Source of the DNA: Legionellaceae bacterium
GTDB lineage: Bacteria; Pseudomonadota; Gammaproteobacteria; Legionellales; Legionellaceae
Assembly (NCBI GenBank): GCA_030696465.1
Contig: JAUYSE010000019.1
Span: 1-8,909, forward strand
DNA: 8,909 bases
Reading direction: 5' to 3'
The notes below the pieces were generated by a model. The model saw nothing but the letters and a program-made list of their open reading frames with translations, was not told where the DNA came from and searched no databases. The position numbers and the translations under genes are program-made. Shown piece after piece: positions 6,214 to 8,909 of this stretch (its first letter is position 1; every line of letters begins with the position of its first letter).

Positions 6214-6564
6214 ATGATTATGCATCTGAAAGGTAATACTTTACGTACCATGGTCTTTGCTCTAGGCTTAATCCTTAGCGCTGCTTGTAGTGCGCATGGA
6301 GGCGGAGGACATGGCGGTGGGCATGGCGGCAGGCATGGTGGTGGCGGACATGGATGGCATGGCGGTGGTCATGGATGGCACGGTGGCGGCTGGCATGGTG
6401 GTCGTGGTTACTACGGTGGTGGCGGTTACTATGGCGGCGGTTGGGGTTGGGGTGCTCCGGTAGTGATTGGCGCTCCATTTGGAGGATATTACTCCCCTGC
6501 ATGTCGGACGGTTCAGGTATGTAACGCACGTGGCCGCTGTTGGTTACAACGAAACTGCCGTTAA
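6214..6564 (+). CDS. Small exported Gly/His-rich protein with four regularly spaced cysteines
   Basis: This is a 116-residue secreted or periplasmic protein. The N-terminal signal has a basic part (1-12), a hydrophobic core MVFALGLILSAA (13-24) and likely cleavage after CSA (27). Residues 28-80 are low-complexity Gly/His/Trp/Tyr repeats of the HGGG and HGWHGGG type, with nine histidines between 28 and 61, then YYGGG and WGWG. The C-terminal segment has Cys97, 103, 109 and 115, each separated by five residues, in a basic context (CRTVQVC, RGRCW). Similar small glycine-rich proteins of unknown role are common in gammaproteobacteria. The histidines could bind metal and the cysteines could form two disulfides; both are inferences. 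The start is firm: GAGGAG with a 6-nt gap. It follows feoC at 105 nt but has its own promoter. Confidence 0.85.
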   Translation: MIMHLKGNTLRTMVFALGLILSAACSAHGGGGHGGGHGGRHGGGGHGWHGGGHGWHGGGWHGGRGYYGGGGYYGGGWGWGAPVVIGAPFGGYYSPACRTVQVCNARGRCWLQRNCR

Positions 6565-6576
6565 TTATAAGGAACT

Positions 6577-6739
6577 CCCGCCTTATTATATAGTGGTACC
6601 AAGGGGTATCAGATAAAGGGCTTTCGTAAACACGCATAAAGTCCTCCTGACGCTCTCACGGCGCGTCCCTGCGCCGTGAAGGTTTACGAAAGCCCTTTAT
6701 CCGATACCCCTTGTTGGCAGAGTTTGGGGGTGAGGCGGG
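6577..6739. repeat. 163-bp nested palindromic element
   Basis: Three nested inverted repeats share one axis. The outer arms are CCCGCCT (6577-6583) and AGGCGGG (6733-6739). The main arms are 31 nt, 6601-6631 and 6682-6712, pairing at 30 of 31 positions (mismatch A6611/C6702). The inner hairpin is TCACGGCGC (6656-6664) with GCGCCGTGA (6671-6679) and a 6-nt loop. Both DNA cruciform and RNA would fold strongly. There is no T-run after it, so it is not a standard terminator, although it could stop exonucleases or stabilise the upstream mRNA. It probably belongs to a dispersed repeat family. Confidence 0.85.
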
Positions 6740-6763
6740 AATGGCTGGTTAATTATCCACATT

Positions 6764-6795
6764 TGTCTGCCGAGCTCAAGAAGCTTAGGCAGACA
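6764..6795. repeat. Short inverted repeat between the nested palindrome and the csp promoter
   Basis: TGTCTGCC (6764-6771) pairs with GGCAGACA (6788-6795), and two AGCT tetramers in the loop can extend the pairing. It ends 23 nt before the csp -35. It may be a weak terminator lacking a T-run or a protein site; I cannot decide. Confidence 0.4.
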
Positions 6796-6818
6796 GGCTG
6801 AACATCTAAAACTAATAT

Positions 6819-6846
6819 TTGCCTTTTTGATAAAATAATGTATAAT
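6819..6846 (+). promoter_or_regulatory. Promoter of the cold-shock gene
   Basis: TTGCCT (6819-6824) is a -35 with four consensus matches, spaced 16 bp from a perfect TATAAT at 6841-6846. Transcription would start near 6853, giving an unusually long leader of about 260 nt. Confidence 0.6.
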
Positions 6847-6852
6847 CAGGCT

Positions 6853-7114
6853 TGTTCTCTAAAAAACTACTCTATTACGTCTTCTGGCTACTCGTTGTTA
6901 CTTTGATTTTTTGTAGGCTTACGTTGAGTTATGTCGTTCTAGAAATGTTTCACTGAGGTATTGGTGTGTGTGTTAATTTATGGGCTCGCCCTCAATAATC
7001 ACCTCACTCGTGAACCTTCCTGATATAGAGAGCACATACTCTCACTTTCTTCAAAAGTCCGTGAGCAAACCAATCACTCATAAGCAATTGAGTATACTAA
7101 CACTAGGAGATACA
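6853..7114 (+). promoter_or_regulatory. Long structured 5' leader of the cold-shock mRNA
   Basis: cspA-type mRNAs carry long leaders that refold with temperature and control stability and translation. Here TTCAC-TGAGGT (6949-6959) can pair with ACCTCA and GTGAA (7001-7006, 7010-7014) around a 3-nt bulge. Nearer the gene several short helices compete: CTCAC 7041-7045 with GTGAG 7061-7065, ATACTC 7036-7041 with GAGTAT 7090-7095, and ACTCA 7076-7080 with TGAGT 7089-7093. These end just before the Shine-Dalgarno AGGAG (7105-7109). I see no exact copy of the E. coli cold box. A temperature switch is inferred. Confidence 0.5.
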
Positions 7115-7318
7115 ATGGAAACAGGAACCGTTAAGTGGTTTAATCCCACGAAGGGCTTTGGTTTTATTCAACCGAACAACGGCGGGAACGACGTATTTGT
7201 TCACATCAGCGCCGTACAAGAAGCTGGCATTTCCAATTTACTGGAAGGACAGCAAATCAGTTACGAATTGGTGACCAATAATGGCAAAACTTTTGCCTCC
7301 AATTTGAAAGCTGATTAA
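7115..7318 (+). CDS. cspA: CspA-family cold-shock protein (RNA chaperone)
   Basis: This is a 67-residue single cold-shock domain with the usual family length. It binds single-stranded RNA and DNA and melts secondary structure. RNP1 is KGFGFI (13-18) and RNP2 is VFVHI (27-31); the start METGTVKWFNPTKG and FxxxLK near the end are typical. ATG at 7115 follows AGGAG with a 5-nt gap. An in-frame ATG exists at 6980, but the 45 extra residues resemble nothing and would fall in the leader. The exact paralogue cannot be told, nor whether it is induced by cold; the long leader argues that it is regulated. A DEAD-box helicase lies downstream in the same direction. Confidence 0.95.
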   Translation: METGTVKWFNPTKGFGFIQPNNGGNDVFVHISAVQEAGISNLLEGQQISYELVTNNGKTFASNLKAD

Positions 7319-7341
7319 ACTTATCATCTTTTAATTTTTCT

Positions 7342-7410
7342 TACTTATTTTACGTACGAACCACGTCTCCTTTAAGGGAAACGTCAATGTTTCTTTGCGT
7401 AAAATAAGTA
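7342..7410. repeat. Inverted repeat downstream of the cold-shock gene
   Basis: TACTTATTTTACG (7342-7354) and CGTAAAATAAGTA (7398-7410) are perfect 13-bp arms enclosing 43 nt that contain CTCCTTTAAGGG. It begins 24 nt after the csp stop. It could end or protect the csp transcript, but no T-run follows directly (a T6 lies about 17 nt further on). It may equally be another small palindromic element. Confidence 0.6.
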
Positions 7411-7434
7411 GTGCGGCACGCGGTCATTTTTTAA

Positions 7435-7508
7435 ATATACACACAGCGATTAGATTTTTGGCGAACGAACTTGCAACAACGCCCAAAATTCGAGGACAAA
7501 TAGTATAT
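7435..7508 (-). repeat. Palindromic dispersed repeat, copy 2 (short form, inverted)
   Basis: The reverse complement matches copy 1 (3299-3425) at both ends but lacks about 50 internal bases, including the two ATGTAC units. The shared blocks are 7460-7483 (22 of 24 bases identical to 3323-3346) and 7435-7458 (about 21 of 24 identical to the right end of copy 1). It has its own outer inverted repeat, ATATAC at 7435-7440 against GTATAT at 7503-7508, and inner arms TTTTTGGCG and CGCCCAAAA. It lies between the csp and helicase genes. Confidence 0.75.
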
Positions 7509-7637
7509 CTAACCGCATAGCGTACACATTTGGGCGTACCCTAATATTTCGACAGGGGCTCCCCCTATTATTACCCAGCAAAGCATTTTCCATTATTGAG
7601 TTTGAAGAAGTTTTGCATCTATAAAGGTTTATTTATT
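7509..7637 (+). promoter_or_regulatory. Leader and possible promoter region of the helicase gene
   Basis: No strong promoter is visible. TAATAT at 7542-7547 is a weak -10 candidate without a clear -35. TTGAGT (7596-7601) and TATAAA (7620-7625) look promoter-like, but TATAAA overlaps the likely ribosome site AAAGG (7623-7627) and would leave almost no leader, so I do not accept them. The helicase could be read through from csp. Confidence 0.2.
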
Positions 7638-8729
7638 ATGAACGATTTTCTTTCTTTTGGTTTACCCCAATCATTACTGCAGACTCTGCAGCACTTAAAA
7701 TTTACCGTCCCAACCCCTATTCAAGCAAAAGCAATACCGCCAGGCTTGGAAGGAAAAGATATTTTGGGATCTGCTCAAACAGGTACCGGTAAAACCGCTG
7801 CATTTGGTATTCCTATCATTAGCCAACTCTTGCAAAACCCTCAAGGTGTTGCGCTTGTATTAGCACCTACCCGAGAATTAGCAGTGCAGGTTGTTAAAAT
7901 GCTCGGAAGCTTGCTGGGTAGAGACAAACAAATTAAAACGGCTTTACTGATTGGTGGTGATTCTATTTTCAAACAAATACAACAACTCAGAACCAATCCT
8001 AGACTTATAGTCGGGACTCCTGGGCGTATTAATGATCATCTTATCCGCAAAACATTAACATTGGACAAAACAAAATATTTAGTACTCGACGAAACCGATC
8101 GTATGTTAGATATGGGTTTTGCACCACAAATTGAAAAAATTATGCAGTTTATTCCTGAACAGCGTCAAACCTTTTTATTCTCTGCAACGCTGCCTAAAAA
8201 TATCGTTTCTATGTCTAAAAGATATTTGAATAACCCTGTGCAAATTGCTGCAGGTGCTTCCAGCACTCCTGTGCCTAAGCTTAAACAAGAAGTGCTCTAT
8301 ATTTCTGAAGGTGAGAAACATCAACAACTGATATCTCAGCTGAATCAACGCGAAGGATCTATTATTGTATTTGTGAAAACGCGCTTTAGTGCTGAGAAAA
8401 TCGCAAAACGTTTACGTTTAGAAAAACACAGTGCCGATGCAATCCATGGTAATTTACGTCATAATAAACGTGAAAGTGTTATCTCTGCTTTTCGTAGTTG
8501 CAAATACCGTATTATGGTTGCAACTGATATTGCGGCGCGCGGACTCGACATTGCACACGTACAACACGTTATTAATTACGACTTACCACAATGCCCAGAA
8601 GATTATATCCATCGCATAGGACGTACCGCCAGAGCAGGTGCTGAAGGTTCTGCCCTCTGTTTTGTGACCCCTTCTGATCGAGGGCGTTGGAAAGCTATCC
8701 ATCGTTTGATGAATCAAGACGGTCGATAA
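7638..8729 (+). CDS. DEAD-box ATP-dependent RNA helicase, compact RhlE-like, DETD motif
   Basis: This 363-residue helicase unwinds short RNA duplexes with ATP. In order: Q motif with F7 and PTPIQ (25-29), Walker A AQTGTGKT (46-53), Ia PTRELA (77-82), Ib TPGR (127-130), motif II DETD (151-154), III SAT (182-184), IV IVFVKTR (243-249), V ATDIAARGLDI (295-305) and VI HRIGRTARAG (325-334). The context LVLDETDRMLDMGF is RhlE-like. The DEAD Ala is replaced by Thr, while the catalytic Asp-Glu and final Asp are kept. It stops soon after the second RecA domain, with no basic tail. ATG at 7638 follows AAAGG by 10 nt and begins MNDFLSFGLP as expected; a TTG 14 codons earlier adds residues unlike the family. 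A ribosome-assembly or mRNA-decay role is likely but unproven. Confidence 0.93.
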   Translation: MNDFLSFGLPQSLLQTLQHLKFTVPTPIQAKAIPPGLEGKDILGSAQTGTGKTAAFGIPIISQLLQNPQGVALVLAPTRELAVQVVKMLGSLLGRDKQIKTALLIGGDSIFKQIQQLRTNPRLIVGTPGRINDHLIRKTLTLDKTKYLVLDETDRMLDMGFAPQIEKIMQFIPEQRQTFLFSATLPKNIVSMSKRYLNNPVQIAAGASSTPVPKLKQEVLYISEGEKHQQLISQLNQREGSIIVFVKTRFSAEKIAKRLRLEKHSADAIHGNLRHNKRESVISAFRSCKYRIMVATDIAARGLDIAHVQHVINYDLPQCPEDYIHRIGRTARAGAEGSALCFVTPSDRGRWKAIHRLMNQDGR

Positions 8730-8768
8730 ACACTTACTTCTTTCGAAGAATTTCGAAAAATTCTATTT

Positions 8769-8804
8769 AAGCCCGACCCTTGGCAACAAGGCTCGGGCTT
8801 TTTT
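8769..8804 (+). terminator. Intrinsic terminator after the helicase gene
   Basis: AAGCCCGA (8769-8776) pairs with TCGGGCTT (8793-8800). An inner CCTTG/CAAGG stem (8778-8782, 8787-8791) is capped by a GCAA tetraloop and separated by a single C-C mismatch. A run of Ts follows (to 8804). It lies 40 nt after the helicase stop and is the clearest rho-independent terminator in the window. Confidence 0.92.
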
Positions 8805-8858
8805 ATTGGCCGCATCTTAAGTTACGCGTAAAATTAGCACGATCTATCCGAGCAGCAA

Positions 8859-8909
8859 CCGTGAGGGAGTAGAAATTTTAATGTTTCAAAATGCTCCGCT
8901 CCCTCACGG
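8859..8909. repeat. Perfect 11-bp inverted repeat at the right edge
   Basis: CCGTGAGGGAG (8859-8869) and CTCCCTCACGG (8899-8909) are exact arms around a 29-nt AT-rich spacer that contains ATTTT/AAAAT. The arm reaches the last base of the window, so the repeat may continue beyond it. It could be one more palindromic element or a terminator for a gene arriving from the right. Confidence 0.65.

Noticed and set aside
6298..6450. CRISPR-like or tandem DNA repeat array
   Set aside because: The irregular GGTGG/CATGG units encode HGGG and HGWH peptide repeats; there are no unique spacers.
6275..6637. Minus-strand 120-codon frame rich in His and Arg
   Set aside because: It is the antisense shadow of the glycine repeats and runs into the palindromic element.
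6651..6752. Open stretch through the nested palindrome ending LAEFGGEAGMAG
   Set aside because: It reads peptide-like and ends in TAA, but there is no in-frame start with a ribosome site, and the DNA is explained by the palindrome.
6980..7114. 45-residue N-terminal extension of the cold-shock protein
   Set aside because: Cold-shock proteins start at MxxGTVKWF; the extension is leader RNA with pairing potential and a strong AGGAG before ATG 7115.
8881..8909. Possible start of a new gene (ATG TTT CAA AAT...)
   Set aside because: Only nine codons are visible, the nearest GGGAG is about 12 nt away, and the bases fall in an inverted repeat.

Overview
The window looks like chromosomal DNA of a Gram-negative, moderately AT-rich gammaproteobacterium. 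The best clues are a feoA-feoB-feoC iron operon (FeoC is essentially a gammaproteobacterial protein) and several palindromic intergenic repeats. The repeats and an effector-like unknown protein hint at the Legionella/Coxiella side of the class, but this placement is an inference. No rRNA, tRNA, CRISPR array, transposase or phage gene is visible.

Left part (1-2093, minus strand). An unrecognised gene runs off the left edge: 359 codons are visible, with a compact N-terminal domain and a long Ser/Pro/Lys-rich, probably disordered second half. Behind it, in the same direction, lies an exported DUF1460 protein of the NlpC/P60-like cell-wall amidase group.

Middle part (2164-6108, plus strand). Divergent from the DUF1460 gene is a translationally coupled pair of Gate-domain membrane proteins, SpmA-like and SpmB-like. 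A 127-bp palindromic repeat follows directly. Then comes feoABC, with a Fur-box-like palindrome and a TGN-extended TATAAT just upstream. feoA probably starts at TTG, feoA and feoB share an ATGA overlap, and feoB and feoC overlap by 20 nt. FeoB is complete, but its GTPase G4 motif reads TGID instead of NxxD.

Right part (6174-8909, plus strand). A small exported Gly/His-rich protein has four C-terminal cysteines at exact six-residue intervals; its presumed -10 box lies inside a perfect 7-bp inverted repeat. A 163-bp nested palindrome follows. Next is a CspA-type cold-shock protein behind a leader of about 260 nt that can fold. After two more palindromic structures, one of them a shortened, inverted copy of the repeat found before feoA, comes a compact DEAD-box helicase with a DETD motif, closed by a strong intrinsic terminator. 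Another perfect inverted repeat ends the window.

How the genes fit together: feoABC is a ferrous-iron importer, probably Fur-repressed. SpmAB and the DUF1460 protein may share an envelope role. The cold-shock protein and the helicase suit RNA remodelling at low temperature. The dispersed palindromes are the least explained component.
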